Assembly (NCBI RefSeq): GCF_030315975.1
Contig: NZ_JASXSZ010000006.1
Location: 274,702-338,701, forward strand
DNA: 64,000 bases
Reading direction: 5' to 3'
Origin: Microbacterium candidum
GTDB taxonomy: Bacteria > Actinomycetota > Actinomycetes > Actinomycetales > Microbacteriaceae
The translations under genes were made by a program, and so were the position numbers. Below the pieces are notes generated by a model, which did not search any database, had not been told where the DNA came from, and was given only the letters and a program-made list of their open reading frames with translations. Positions 16,610-24,487 of this stretch are shown in pieces; position 1 is the stretch's first letter; every line of letters starts with the position of its first letter.

Positions 16610-17359
16610 ATGACGACACGTGTGGCCATCGTCGGTGCGACAGGAAAGCTCGGCACGGTCATCCGCGACGTCGTCGCCGATGAGCCGGGATACGAGGTGT
16701 TCGCGGCGCTTTCGTCGCGGACCGACCTCGCCGAGCTCGACGGCGCCGACCTCGTGATCGACGCGACGACGCCGTCGGTCTCCGGCGAAGTGGTGCGCGC
16801 GGCCATCGAGCGCGGCGCCAACCTGCTCGTCGGGACGTCGGGGTGGTCGGCGGAGCGGATCGCGCAGATCCGTCCGCTCGTGGATGCCGCCGGCACCGGC
16901 GCCGTCTTCGTCCCCAACTTCTCTCTGGGCTCGGTCATCGGCTCGGCGATCGCGGCGGCCGCCGCATCCTTCTTCCCGTCGATCGAGATCGTCGAAGCGC
17001 ACAAGGACACGAAGATCGACTCGCCGAGCGGCACGGCCGTGCGCACGGCCGAGCTGATCGCGGCTGCGCGCTCCGAGGTCGGGCCGGTCGCGGCTCCGCA
17101 CGTCGACCAGCGGGCACGCGGTCAGCAGGTGGCGAGCGTTCCGATCCACTCGCTCCGCCGACCGGGCGTCGTCGCGCGCCAGGAGGTCATCCTCTCCGGG
17201 GCGGGGGAGTCGCTCTCGATCGTGCACGACACGCTGGAACCGGCGCTCGCGTATGCCCCCGGTATCCGTCTCGCCCTGCCTGCCGCCCGCGATGCGCGCG
17301 GCGTCGTCGTAGGTCTCGACAGCTTCGTCGACCTGCGGATCGGACAGCGGGCGTCGTGA
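16610..17359 (+). CDS. dapB: 4-hydroxy-tetrahydrodipicolinate reductase
   Basis: NAD(P)H-dependent reductase of the diaminopimelate/lysine pathway, 249 residues. The Rossmann start is VAIVGATGKLG. The substrate-binding catalytic motif EAHKDTKIDSPSGTA holds H131 and K135, with the second family His replaced by Ala130 as in some actinobacterial enzymes. Length is normal. A short membrane TPR protein follows 13 bases later and is likely co-transcribed. Confidence 0.95.
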   Translation: MTTRVAIVGATGKLGTVIRDVVADEPGYEVFAALSSRTDLAELDGADLVIDATTPSVSGEVVRAAIERGANLLVGTSGWSAERIAQIRPLVDAAGTGAVFVPNFSLGSVIGSAIAAAAASFFPSIEIVEAHKDTKIDSPSGTAVRTAELIAAARSEVGPVAAPHVDQRARGQQVASVPIHSLRRPGVVARQEVILSGAGESLSIVHDTLEPALAYAPGIRLALPAARDARGVVVGLDSFVDLRIGQRAS

Positions 17360-17372
17360 GCGGGCACCGGGC

Positions 17373-17822
17373 ATGAGCGCCCGCATCGGCGTCACCGTCA
17401 TGGCGGTGCTGCTCGCGCTCTACATCTTCTTCGTCGGCCAGCGGGCGTGGCTGCTGCTCGTGAGCGGACAGCCTCTCGGGATCGTGATGGGGGCGGCGCT
17501 CATCGTCCTGCCGATCGTCGCGGCGTGGGCGCTGTGGCGCGAGCTGATGTTCGGCTTCCGCGCCGAGCAGCTCGGCCGGGAGCTCGAGCGCGACCACGCG
17601 CTGCCGTCCGATGACGTCGCCCTGCGTCCGAGCGGACGCGTGCAGCGCGCGGATGCGGATGCGGCGTTCCCGGCCTACCGCGACGACGTGCAGGCGCACC
17701 CCGACGACTGGCGGGCGTGGTATCGCCTCGGCGTCGCGTACGACGCGGCGGGCGATCGCCGTCGTGCGCGCGAGGCGATCCGCAAGGCCATCGCCCTGCA
17801 CCGGGCTGCCCGGCACGACTGA
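17373..17822 (+). CDS. Membrane protein with a TPR-like tail
   Basis: Protein of 149 residues: two N-terminal transmembrane segments (about 5-26 and 33-55), then a cytoplasmic part. The end of it (PDDWRAWYRLGVAYDAAGDRRRAREAIRKAIAL) is a single tetratricopeptide hairpin. Conserved in Microbacteriaceae next to dapB as far as I recall; function unknown. The TPR suggests a protein-contact role. Co-directional with dapB at 13 bases. Confidence 0.75.
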   Translation: MSARIGVTVMAVLLALYIFFVGQRAWLLLVSGQPLGIVMGAALIVLPIVAAWALWRELMFGFRAEQLGRELERDHALPSDDVALRPSGRVQRADADAAFPAYRDDVQAHPDDWRAWYRLGVAYDAAGDRRRAREAIRKAIALHRAARHD

Positions 17823-17866
17823 TCTGCGCTCGCGCGCGTGCCGCCGCATCCGCTCCCGAACGCGAA

Positions 17867-17925
17867 ACAGGGGGTTCGTGCCGAACCGGGGTCGTAAACC
17901 CCTGGTGTCGGCGCGAACCCCCTGT
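17867..17925. repeat. Long compound hairpin between convergent genes
   Basis: ACAGGGGGTTCG (17867-17878) pairs perfectly with CGAACCCCCTGT (17914-17925). Inside, GCCGA pairs with TCGGC and CCGGGGT with ACCCCTGG around a CGTAA loop. It is about 59 bases, probably a bidirectional terminator, and probably one copy of a dispersed palindromic repeat. The genome-wide copy number is not visible here. Confidence 0.7.
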
Positions 17926-17978
17926 CTCACGCCCGCGCCGGGAGGGCGGCGCGGGCGCTGGCGAACGAGGCGGCGGGA

Positions 17979-18404
17979 TCAGGCGAGCGTCGCCTCGAGC
18001 GTGATCTCGATGCCGGCGAGCGCCTGCGAGACCGGGCAGCCGGCCTTCGCCTCGGCGGCGAGGCGGTCGAAGTCCTCGGGCGAGATGCCGGGGACGTCCG
18101 CGTTCACGTTCAGGTGGCTGCCGGTGATGCCGGTGCCGGGCTTGAAGGTGACCGACGCGGTCGCCTCGATGGATGCCGGCGGGGTGCCGTTGGCGGCCAG
18201 CGCGTTCGAGAACGCCATGCTGAAGCAGGAGGCGTGGGCGGCGGCGATGAGCTCCTCGGGCGTGGTGACCGAGTTCGACCCCTCGCTGCGCGCCTTCCAG
18301 TTGACGGGGAACGAGCCGATCCCCGAGGAGGCGAAGGAGACGACGCCCTCGCCTTCGAAGAGGCTGCCCTTCCAGACGGTGGTTGCTTCACTGGTGACGG
18401 TCAT
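17979..18404 (-). CDS. OsmC family peroxiredoxin
   Basis: Organic hydroperoxide/stress peroxidase of the OsmC/YhfA type, 141 residues. The two redox cysteines are C60 in AAAHASCFSMAFS and C123 in EAKAGCPVSQAL, at the expected spacing. The open frame extends far upstream, but ATG 18404 begins the OsmC sequence (MTVTSEATTVWKGSLFEGEG). It is downstream of a thioredoxin and DUF4395 gene on the same strand, forming a small thiol-redox cluster. Confidence 0.92.
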   Translation of the reverse strand: MTVTSEATTVWKGSLFEGEGVVSFASSGIGSFPVNWKARSEGSNSVTTPEELIAAAHASCFSMAFSNALAANGTPPASIEATASVTFKPGTGITGSHLNVNADVPGISPEDFDRLAAEAKAGCPVSQALAGIEITLEATLA

Positions 18405-18480
18405 CGGTACCTCCGGGGGTCTGCGGGCGCCGCACATCGCGGTGCTCCGCGGCCAGCCTAACCGGCCGTCTGCACCGACG

Positions 18481-18948
18481 TCAGGCCGCGCGCTGCTCGC
18501 GTCCGACGATCCCGAACCGCTGGAGGAGGAGCCAGATCTGGCAGCCGAGGCAGTATCCGAAAGCCGCGTTGAGGAATGCGGCGACGAACGCCAGGGCGGC
18601 GGCGACCGGGATGGCGAGCGGCACGCCGAGCAGGTGCAGGAGGATGCCGAGTCCCGTGACGAGGAAGCCGACCCCCTGAGCGAAGCGCGGCGGGCGCGGG
18701 TCCTCGAGCTCCTCCGGCGGCGCGAGCCGCGGACGCACGACCTTGCGGAAGACGACCCCCCACGGCGCGGTGCGCGGGGCGACGACGCCCCACAGGAACA
18801 GCAGGGCGATGACGACGAGCAGCCAGAAGGCGGCATCCGTCAGATCGATGAGTGCGAGGAACACGTCGATGAGGAGCAGCACCGACGTGATGGCGGCGCT
18901 GAAGCGGGGACCGCGCGGATCGATCCCTGCGGGCGTCTTGTCAGGCAT
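18481..18948 (-). CDS. DUF4395 membrane protein
   Basis: Integral membrane protein of 155 residues and four hydrophobic segments, ending in a CLGC pair (GYCLGCQIWLLLQRF) after the last helix. This matches DUF4395, found beside thioredoxin-like and rhodanese genes. The CxxC facing the membrane may relay thiols; that role is inferred. The start overlaps the end of the upstream thioredoxin gene by 8 bases, so they are co-translated. Confidence 0.88.
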   Translation of the reverse strand: MPDKTPAGIDPRGPRFSAAITSVLLLIDVFLALIDLTDAAFWLLVVIALLFLWGVVAPRTAPWGVVFRKVVRPRLAPPEELEDPRPPRFAQGVGFLVTGLGILLHLLGVPLAIPVAAALAFVAAFLNAAFGYCLGCQIWLLLQRFGIVGREQRAA

Positions 18949-19378
18949 GGGCTGTCTTTCCGGTCAGGCGGGCGAGCTCGAGTTCGATGACGTCGCGGCT
19001 GGGGGCGCCGCCGAATCGCGTCTGCACGGCACCCGCCCCGTCGAGCACGAGCGTCGTCGGCGTCTGGAGGACGTGGAAGTGGCGCGCGATGTCGGGACGG
19101 TGGGTCAGATCGACGTCGAGATGGAGCACGCCGTCGTGGTCGTCGGCGATGGACGAGAGGATGCGGTGGACCCCCGGGCAGCGCGCGCACATCTGTGTGC
19201 TGAACTGCAGCAGCGTCGCGTTCTCGCCGAGGGCGTCGGCGCCGAGCCGCTCCGGCTGGACGACCTCGTGCGCGATGTGGCGGCGAGGGCGGCTCTGCCG
19301 CCAGCGCAGGTAGACGCCGACGCCGATCGTGACCGCCAGGAGGATGGCGACCACGACGAGGGCGCTGAGGATCTTCAC
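18941..19378 (-). CDS. Membrane-anchored thioredoxin-family protein
   Basis: 145-residue protein with an N-terminal membrane anchor (about 3-24) followed by a thioredoxin fold. The active site is STQMCARCPGVHRIL (CARC) and the cis-proline loop is HVLQTPTTLVLDG. It probably faces the outside or the membrane surface and works with the coupled DUF4395 protein and the downstream OsmC peroxidase. First gene of the minus-strand cluster, divergent from thyA. Confidence 0.9.
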   Translation of the reverse strand: MKILSALVVVAILLAVTIGVGVYLRWRQSRPRRHIAHEVVQPERLGADALGENATLLQFSTQMCARCPGVHRILSSIADDHDGVLHLDVDLTHRPDIARHFHVLQTPTTLVLDGAGAVQTRFGGAPSRDVIELELARLTGKTAHA

Positions 19379-19482
19379 CGATCCAGGCTACGGCGTGAAC
19401 AGCGTGCAGGGTCGAGTGTGTCGAAGCGCGACGACCGGTGTCGAACGGCTGCGTGTCGCAGGGCGCGGGTATCGTGGCATCC

Positions 19483-20286
19483 GTGAGCATCCCGACGCCC
19501 TACGAAGACCTGCTCCGCGATGTGCTGGAGCACGGCACCCACAAAGACGACCGCACCGGCACCGGCACGACGAGCGCGTTCGGGCGTCAGATCCGGTTCG
19601 ACCTGTCGCAGGGCTTCCCCCTCATCACGACCAAGCGCGTGCATTTCAAATCGGTCGCGTACGAGCTGCTGTGGTTCCTGCGCGGCGAGTCCAACGTTTC
19701 GTGGCTGCAGGAGCACGGCGTCTCGATCTGGGACGAATGGGCGGATGCCTCTGGCGATCTGGGGCCCGTCTACGGTGTGCAGTGGCGCTCGTGGCCGACG
19801 CCCGGCGGCGAGCACATCGACCAGATCTCGCAGGTCATCGAGCAGATCCGCGCGAACCCCGACTCGCGTCGGCTCATCGTGTCGGCATGGAATCCTGCCG
19901 ACATCCCCGACATGGCGCTGGCTCCGTGCCATGCGATGTTCCAGTTCTACGTCGCCGACGGCCGGCTCTCTTGCCAGCTCTACCAGCGCAGCGCCGACCT
20001 GTTCCTCGGCGTCCCGTTCAACATCGCGTCGTACGCGCTGCTGACGATGATGATCGCGCAGCAGACGGGCCTCGAACCCGGCGACTTCGTCTGGACCGGT
20101 GGCGACTGCCACGTCTACGACAACCACATCGAGCAGGTGCGCGAGCAGCTGAGCCGCGACCCCTTCCCGTACCCGACGCTGCGCTTCGCGCGGAAGCCGG
20201 AGTCGATCTTCGACTACGCATACGACGACTTCGTCGTCGAGGACTACCAGCACCACCCCGCGATCCGCGCGGCCGTCGCCGTATGA
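19483..20286 (+). CDS. thyA: Thymidylate synthase
   Basis: Converts dUMP to dTMP using methylene-tetrahydrofolate; 267 residues, the usual length. The catalytic cysteine is C149 in MALAPCHAMFQFY. DDRTGTGT (phosphate/folate site), QLYQRSAD and FNIASYA are all present. GTG 19483 is chosen because the protein then begins SIPTPYEDLL, as in the family; a GTG nine bases upstream is an alternative. The end overlaps folA by four bases. Confidence 0.97.
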   Translation: MSIPTPYEDLLRDVLEHGTHKDDRTGTGTTSAFGRQIRFDLSQGFPLITTKRVHFKSVAYELLWFLRGESNVSWLQEHGVSIWDEWADASGDLGPVYGVQWRSWPTPGGEHIDQISQVIEQIRANPDSRRLIVSAWNPADIPDMALAPCHAMFQFYVADGRLSCQLYQRSADLFLGVPFNIASYALLTMMIAQQTGLEPGDFVWTGGDCHVYDNHIEQVREQLSRDPFPYPTLRFARKPESIFDYAYDDFVVEDYQHHPAIRAAVAV

Positions 20287-20813
20287 GCCGCATCGGGCTG
20301 ATCTGGGCGGAGGCCGCGGACGGCGTCATCGGTGCCAACGGCGGCATGCCGTGGCACGTGCCGGAAGACCTCGCCCATTTCAAAGAGCTCACGATGGGAG
20401 CGCCGGTCGTGATGGGCCGTCGCACGTGGGAGTCGTTCCCCGACCGCTTCCGCCCGCTCCCCGGTCGCCTCAACATCGTCGTCACGCGCAACGCGGACTG
20501 GCAGGCCGAGGGCGCGGTCCGTGCGGGCTCGCTGGACGAGGCGCTCGCCGACGCGGCGACGGTCGACAGGGCGATCGCCGACGCGGCGGCGGATGCCGGC
20601 ACCGTCTGGGTGATCGGCGGAGCGCAGCTGTTCGCCGAGGTGATCGGGCGCGCCGACGTGCTCGAGGTCACCGAACTCGACCTCGAGGTCTCGGGGGACA
20701 CGTTCGGCCCCGACCGAACGGGCTGGCGCGTGGTCGCCGCCGATCCGAGCGCCGACGGATGGCACACCTCGCGCAGCGGCATCCGCTATCGATTCCTGCG
20801 TCTGGAGCGCTGA
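20283..20813 (+). CDS. folA: Dihydrofolate reductase
   Basis: Regenerates tetrahydrofolate consumed by ThyA; 176 residues. Signature: IGLIWAEAADGVIGANGGMPWHVPEDLAHFK (catalytic acidic residue in VPEDL), MGRRTWESF and VWVIGGAQLF. ATG overlaps the thyA stop (ATGA), the classical coupled thyA-folA pair. Slightly longer than E. coli DHFR because of an Ala/Asp-rich insertion (LADAATVDRAIADAAADA). Confidence 0.96.
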   Translation: MSRIGLIWAEAADGVIGANGGMPWHVPEDLAHFKELTMGAPVVMGRRTWESFPDRFRPLPGRLNIVVTRNADWQAEGAVRAGSLDEALADAATVDRAIADAAADAGTVWVIGGAQLFAEVIGRADVLEVTELDLEVSGDTFGPDRTGWRVVAADPSADGWHTSRSGIRYRFLRLER

Positions 20814-21563
20814 ATGCCGACCGCTCTCGTCACGGGCGCGAGTTCGGGCCTCGGCGCCGAGTTCGCGCGGCAGCTCGCCGCCAAGGGGGCGGATGTCGTC
20901 CTCGTCGCTCGCGACGAGAAGGCGCTCGAGGCGGTCGCCGCCGAGGTGCGCGCGGCGGGTCGCCGTGCCGAGATCCTCGTGGCCGACCTGCTGGAGCCCG
21001 ACGACATGGACCGCGTGACCGCTCGCGTCGGAGAGGGCGTCGACGTCCTGGTCAGCAACGCGGGCGTCGGACTGCCGCTCGCGTTCGAGAAGAACGACAT
21101 CGAGGTCGAGGTGCGGCATCTGCGGCTCCACGACGAGGTCTTCCTCCGCCTCGCCCACGCGGCGCTGCCGTCGATGCTCGAGCGGGGGAGCGGGCGGATC
21201 GTGGCCGTCGCATCGGTCGCCGCCTTCATGCCGCGCTCGACGTACGGAGCGGTCAAAGCGTTCCTCGTGAGCTTCAGCCGGTGGGCGAACGCCGTCTACC
21301 GCCCGCGCGGAGTGACCGTCACCGCGGTGTGCCCAGGGTTCGTGCACACGAACTTCCATGAGCGGCTCGGACTGCCTCCCGGACAGGAGGGCATCGCGGA
21401 CTGGATGTGGGTCGACGCATCCACCGTCGTCCGCGAGGGCCTGCGCGACGCCGCCCGCGGCAAGGCCGTGTCCGTGCCGACGCTCCGATACGGGGCGCTC
21501 GTGCGGCTCGTCGCTCTCCTCCCGGCATCCGTCTCCGCCCGGCTCGGTCAACGCGGGCGCTGA
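20814..21563 (+). CDS. SDR family NAD(P)-dependent oxidoreductase
   Basis: Short-chain dehydrogenase of 249 residues. It has a TGASSGLGAEFA nucleotide site, NAG at VLVSNAGVG, catalytic Ser in VAVASVAAF and the YxxxK pair (STYGAVKAF). Its C-terminal part resembles the DltE/YqjQ-like SDRs. Its ATG directly follows the folA stop, so it belongs to the thyA-folA operon. Substrate unknown. Confidence 0.9.
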   Translation: MPTALVTGASSGLGAEFARQLAAKGADVVLVARDEKALEAVAAEVRAAGRRAEILVADLLEPDDMDRVTARVGEGVDVLVSNAGVGLPLAFEKNDIEVEVRHLRLHDEVFLRLAHAALPSMLERGSGRIVAVASVAAFMPRSTYGAVKAFLVSFSRWANAVYRPRGVTVTAVCPGFVHTNFHERLGLPPGQEGIADWMWVDASTVVREGLRDAARGKAVSVPTLRYGALVRLVALLPASVSARLGQRGR

Positions 21564-21598
21564 TCCGCTCCTGGCGCGCGCGGCTGTCGTGATGCGAA

Positions 21599-21624
21599 GA
21601 GGGGCCGGCTGTCGCCGACCCCTC
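21599..21624. terminator. Hairpin between convergent genes
   Basis: GAGGGGCCGGC pairs with GCCGACCCCTC around TGTC, with one internal mismatch. It lies between the SDR (+) and HesB-like (-) stops and can terminate both. Confidence 0.7.
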
Positions 21625-21640
21625 CTGCTCGGATGCGCCG

Positions 21641-21922
21641 TCAGCGCTGCGCGGCGAGCGCGAACTGCACGGCGCCCTCGTCGCTGACCTCCGCGTCGAG
21701 GACGCGGTCCTCGAGCGCGATCGCGGCCAGTTCGTCGAGGTAGACGCTCGCGCCATCGGTGCGGATCACCGTGTCGGCCGGTTCCGGCGCGGACACGACG
21801 TTCAGCTCGAAACCCTCACCCGTGCCGGTGGTGCGGATGCGGACTCCGCCGTCGTCGACCTGGGGGTTGCGCTCCACGATCGACTTGACCGCCTGCGCGG
21901 CATTCTCGGTCATCGTCAGCAT
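21641..21922 (-). CDS. HesB/IscA-like small protein lacking the metal-binding cysteines
   Basis: 93-residue protein with the HesB/IscA-type fold order (MLTMTENAAQAVKSIVER, GGVRIRTTG, FELNVVSAPEPADTVI, then the VYLDE strand). True A-type Fe-S carriers hold three cysteines; this protein has none, so it probably cannot carry a cluster. The related actinobacterial proteins are annotated as Fe-S biosynthesis-like, without known function. Stands alone with its own upstream region. Confidence 0.75.
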   Translation of the reverse strand: MLTMTENAAQAVKSIVERNPQVDDGGVRIRTTGTGEGFELNVVSAPEPADTVIRTDGASVYLDELAAIALEDRVLDAEVSDEGAVQFALAAQR

Positions 21923-22127
21923 GTTGACTCCTCACGCTCGGTTGTCCGGAACAGGCCACGATGCCCCTGTCGATCCGCAGGTGCAAGGCCTCGCGCGCAT
22001 TCGGAGGGGACTCACACCCGGACCTGGGAGAACGGCCAGAACGACCTAACAGGTGCGCGTACTATTGGTCCTCTTCCCGGCCGCATCGGGCCGATGCATC
22101 CCCGCCTCTCACCTCGATCGAGGACCC

Positions 22128-24158
22128 ATGACCGACGTTTCCACGAAAGCGCCCACGACGGGGACGAACCCGGTGATGACCCACCGGATGATCATGTTCG
22201 TCATCTTCGGCCTCATGGCCGGCATGTTCCTGTCCGCCCTCGATCAGACGGTCGTCGGCACCGCGATCCGCACGATCGGCGACGATCTGCACGGCCTCAG
22301 CGAGCAGGCGTGGGTCACGACGGCGTACCTCATCGTCTCGACGATCTCCACCCCGATCTACGGCAAGCTGTCCGACATCTTCGGTCGCCGTCCGCTGTTC
22401 ATCATCGCGATCGTCATCTTCATCATCGGGTCGATCCTCGCGTCGTTCTCGACCTCGATGGTCCAGCTCGCGGCGTTCCGCGCCATCCAGGGCCTGGGCG
22501 CCGGCGGCCTCATGTCGATGCCCCTCGCGATCATGGGCGACATCCTCGCCCCGCGAGAGCGCGCGAGATACCAGGGGTACTTCCTTGCCGTCTTCGGCGT
22601 CTCGAGCGTCATCGGCCCGCTCGTCGGCGGCCTCTTCGCGGGCGCCGACCAGATCCTCGGGATCGCCGGCTGGCGCTGGGTGTTCCTCATCAACGTCCCG
22701 ATCGGCCTCCTCGCCCTCGCGATCGTGTGGCGGTTCCTCCACATCCCGCGCCACCCGCACGATCGCGTGCGGATCGACTGGTGGGGTGCCACGACCGTCA
22801 TCATCGCTCTCGTCCCGCTGCTGCTCGTGGCTGAGGAGGGGCAGTCGTGGGGCTGGACGTCGCCCGGCGCCATCGCGTGCTACGTGATCGGCGGCCTCGG
22901 CGCGATCGCGTTCATCATCATCGAGTTCGCGATGAAGGATGACGCGCTGATCCCGATGAAGCTTTTCCGCTCGCCGACGTTCTCCATGGCGACGGTGATC
23001 GGCGTGCTGGTCGGCTTCGGCATGTTCGGCGCCATGATGACGCTGCCGCTGTACCTGCAGATCGTGCTGGGATCGACCCCGACGCAGAGCGGTCTGCAGC
23101 TCTTCCCGATGATCCTGGGCATGATGGCGGCGTCGATCGGCAGCGGCCAGATCATCTCCCGCAGCGGGCGCTACCGGATGTTCCCCATCATCGGCACCGC
23201 GTGCCTGTCCGGCGGCTTCTTCTGGCTGACGCACCTCCAGTACGACACGTCCTACTGGGTCCTCGCCGGCGCGATGCTGCTCATCGGCATGGGTCTCGGT
23301 CAGCTCATGCAGACCCTCACGATCGCGAGCCAGAACTCGGTCGGGCTGCGCGACATGGGTGTGGCGACGAGCGCGTCGACCTTCTTCCGCCAGATCGGCG
23401 GAACGCTCGGCACGGCCGTGCTGCTGTCGCTCCTGTTCACGGTGCTGCCCTCGAACTTCCAGACCGCGTTCACCGACAAGGCCACGCTGACCGAGGCGCT
23501 GAACGCCGCCTTCGATCCGGCCGTCGCGTCGGATCCCGCGAACAAGGCGATCATGGACAAGGTCTACGGTCCGATCGTCGCGAAGGCCACCGATGCCACG
23601 ACCAAGCAGATCGAGTCGGGCATCACGAAGGCACAGGAGGCTGCGAAGAACGCCGTCGCCGAGCAGGTCGCGGCCGGCAAGATCCCGGCGGCCGCACAGC
23701 CCGCCGCCGAGGCGGCCGCGGTCGCGAAGGCCACGGAACTCGCCGGCGCCGCCATCGAGAAGCAGGTCCCGGTCGCGAAGGTGGCCGCGGACGGGACGGT
23801 CACGCTCGACTTCTCCGACCCGGCCGCGCGAGAGGCGTTCGTGAAGACGGCCGTCGACAAGACGAGTTCTGGTTCGTCGTCGTCGGCGACGAAGAGCGGC
23901 TCGCTCGACACCAACGACACGTCCTTCCTCAAGGGCGCCGATCCGCGCCTCACCAAGCCGATCCTGATCGCCTTCACCGAGTCGATGGTCACCGTGTACT
24001 GGGTGTCGCTGATCGTGGTGCTGCTGGCGTTCGTGCTGACGCTGTTCTTCAAGACGCCGCCGCTGCGCGCGAAGTCGGCCCTCCAGGAGGCGCACGACGA
24101 AGCGAAGCTGCAGGCCACCACGGCAGCGGAGGAGACGGGCGCGCTCATCATCCCCTGA
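22128..24158 (+). CDS. EmrB/QacA-family (DHA2) 14-TM drug exporter with a large extra loop
   Basis: Proton-driven exporter of 676 residues. It has DHA2 signatures: LDQTVVGTAIRTIGDDL (motif D1), GKLSDIFGRRPLF (motif A), RAIQGLGAGGLMSMPLAI and the GPLVGGLF motif C. Before the last helix is an Ala/Lys-rich, probably extracytoplasmic insertion of roughly 180 residues (about 445-630), longer than the typical loop. ATG 22128 (MTDVSTKAP) is preferred over an upstream frame with no signal. Substrate unknown; multidrug export likely. Confidence 0.9.
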   Translation: MTDVSTKAPTTGTNPVMTHRMIMFVIFGLMAGMFLSALDQTVVGTAIRTIGDDLHGLSEQAWVTTAYLIVSTISTPIYGKLSDIFGRRPLFIIAIVIFIIGSILASFSTSMVQLAAFRAIQGLGAGGLMSMPLAIMGDILAPRERARYQGYFLAVFGVSSVIGPLVGGLFAGADQILGIAGWRWVFLINVPIGLLALAIVWRFLHIPRHPHDRVRIDWWGATTVIIALVPLLLVAEEGQSWGWTSPGAIACYVIGGLGAIAFIIIEFAMKDDALIPMKLFRSPTFSMATVIGVLVGFGMFGAMMTLPLYLQIVLGSTPTQSGLQLFPMILGMMAASIGSGQIISRSGRYRMFPIIGTACLSGGFFWLTHLQYDTSYWVLAGAMLLIGMGLGQLMQTLTIASQNSVGLRDMGVATSASTFFRQIGGTLGTAVLLSLLFTVLPSNFQTAFTDKATLTEALNAAFDPAVASDPANKAIMDKVYGPIVAKATDATTKQIESGITKAQEAAKNAVAEQVAAGKIPAAAQPAAEAAAVAKATELAGAAIEKQVPVAKVAADGTVTLDFSDPAAREAFVKTAVDKTSSGSSSSATKSGSLDTNDTSFLKGADPRLTKPILIAFTESMVTVYWVSLIVVLLAFVLTLFFKTPPLRAKSALQEAHDEAKLQATTAAEETGALIIP

Positions 24159-24206
24159 CGTCGTCGTCAGGCAGGCGGCGTCCGGTCGATAGACTGGATG
24201 CCGCCT

Positions 24207-24278
24207 GCCTCTGTAGCTCAATGGAAGAGCAGCTCCGTCCTAAGGAGAGGGTTGGGGGTTCGAGTCCCTCCAGGGGCA
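24207..24278 (+). tRNA. tRNA-Arg (anticodon CCU)
   Basis: Cloverleaf read by eye: acceptor GCCTCTG pairs with CAGGGGC (one G-T), D-arm GCTC...GAGC, anticodon loop GTCCTAA with CCT at 34-36, T-arm GGGGG-TTCGAGT-CCCTC and discriminator A. No CCA is encoded. It reads AGG codons. Its 3' part is the integration site of the island; the gene remains intact on this side. A T-rich tract (GTTTTTTG) follows. Confidence 0.93.
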
Positions 24279-24282
24279 CAGT
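24258..24282 (+). other. attL-type core: tRNA-Arg 3' end
   Basis: Begins GTTCGAGTCCCTCCAGGGGC and continues ACAGT. It is repeated at 50136-50161 with one extra G in the G run. It covers the T-loop and acceptor 3' strand of the tRNA, the usual tyrosine-recombinase target. Confidence 0.9.
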
Positions 24283-24336
24283 CGTTTTTTGCTTCTGATC
24301 AGGGATTTCTTCTGTGGTCAGACCACACGAAATGCG

Positions 24337-24479
24337 TTTTTGGCCGCTTTTTGGCCGCATTTGAGAACGCTGTGAGCCGCAAACGAGGCCGTGCACAGCG
24401 CTTCGTCGGGCGGCTCAGAACGTCGAAATCGACCATTTTGAGCGCCTCGTGGCCCGGCCGGAAAATTGAGCAATCTGCT
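24337..24479. repeat. Left arm-type repeats of the island
   Basis: Two tandem copies of TTTTTGGCCGC (24337-24347 and 24348-24358), TTTTGAGC at 24436-24443, and TTGAGCAATCTGCT (24466-24479). The same words recur near the right end (TTTTTGGCCGC 49998-50008, TTTTGGCCGC 50010-50019, TTGAGCAGTCTGCT 49856-49869). They lie between the att core and int, as expected for integrase arm-binding sites. Confidence 0.7.
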
Positions 24480-24487
24480 CTCGGCGG

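Noticed and set aside
22062..24221. 719-aa minus-strand open frame opposite the exporter gene
   Set aside because: Antisense shadow, Arg/Asp-rich, covering a clear membrane-transporter gene.
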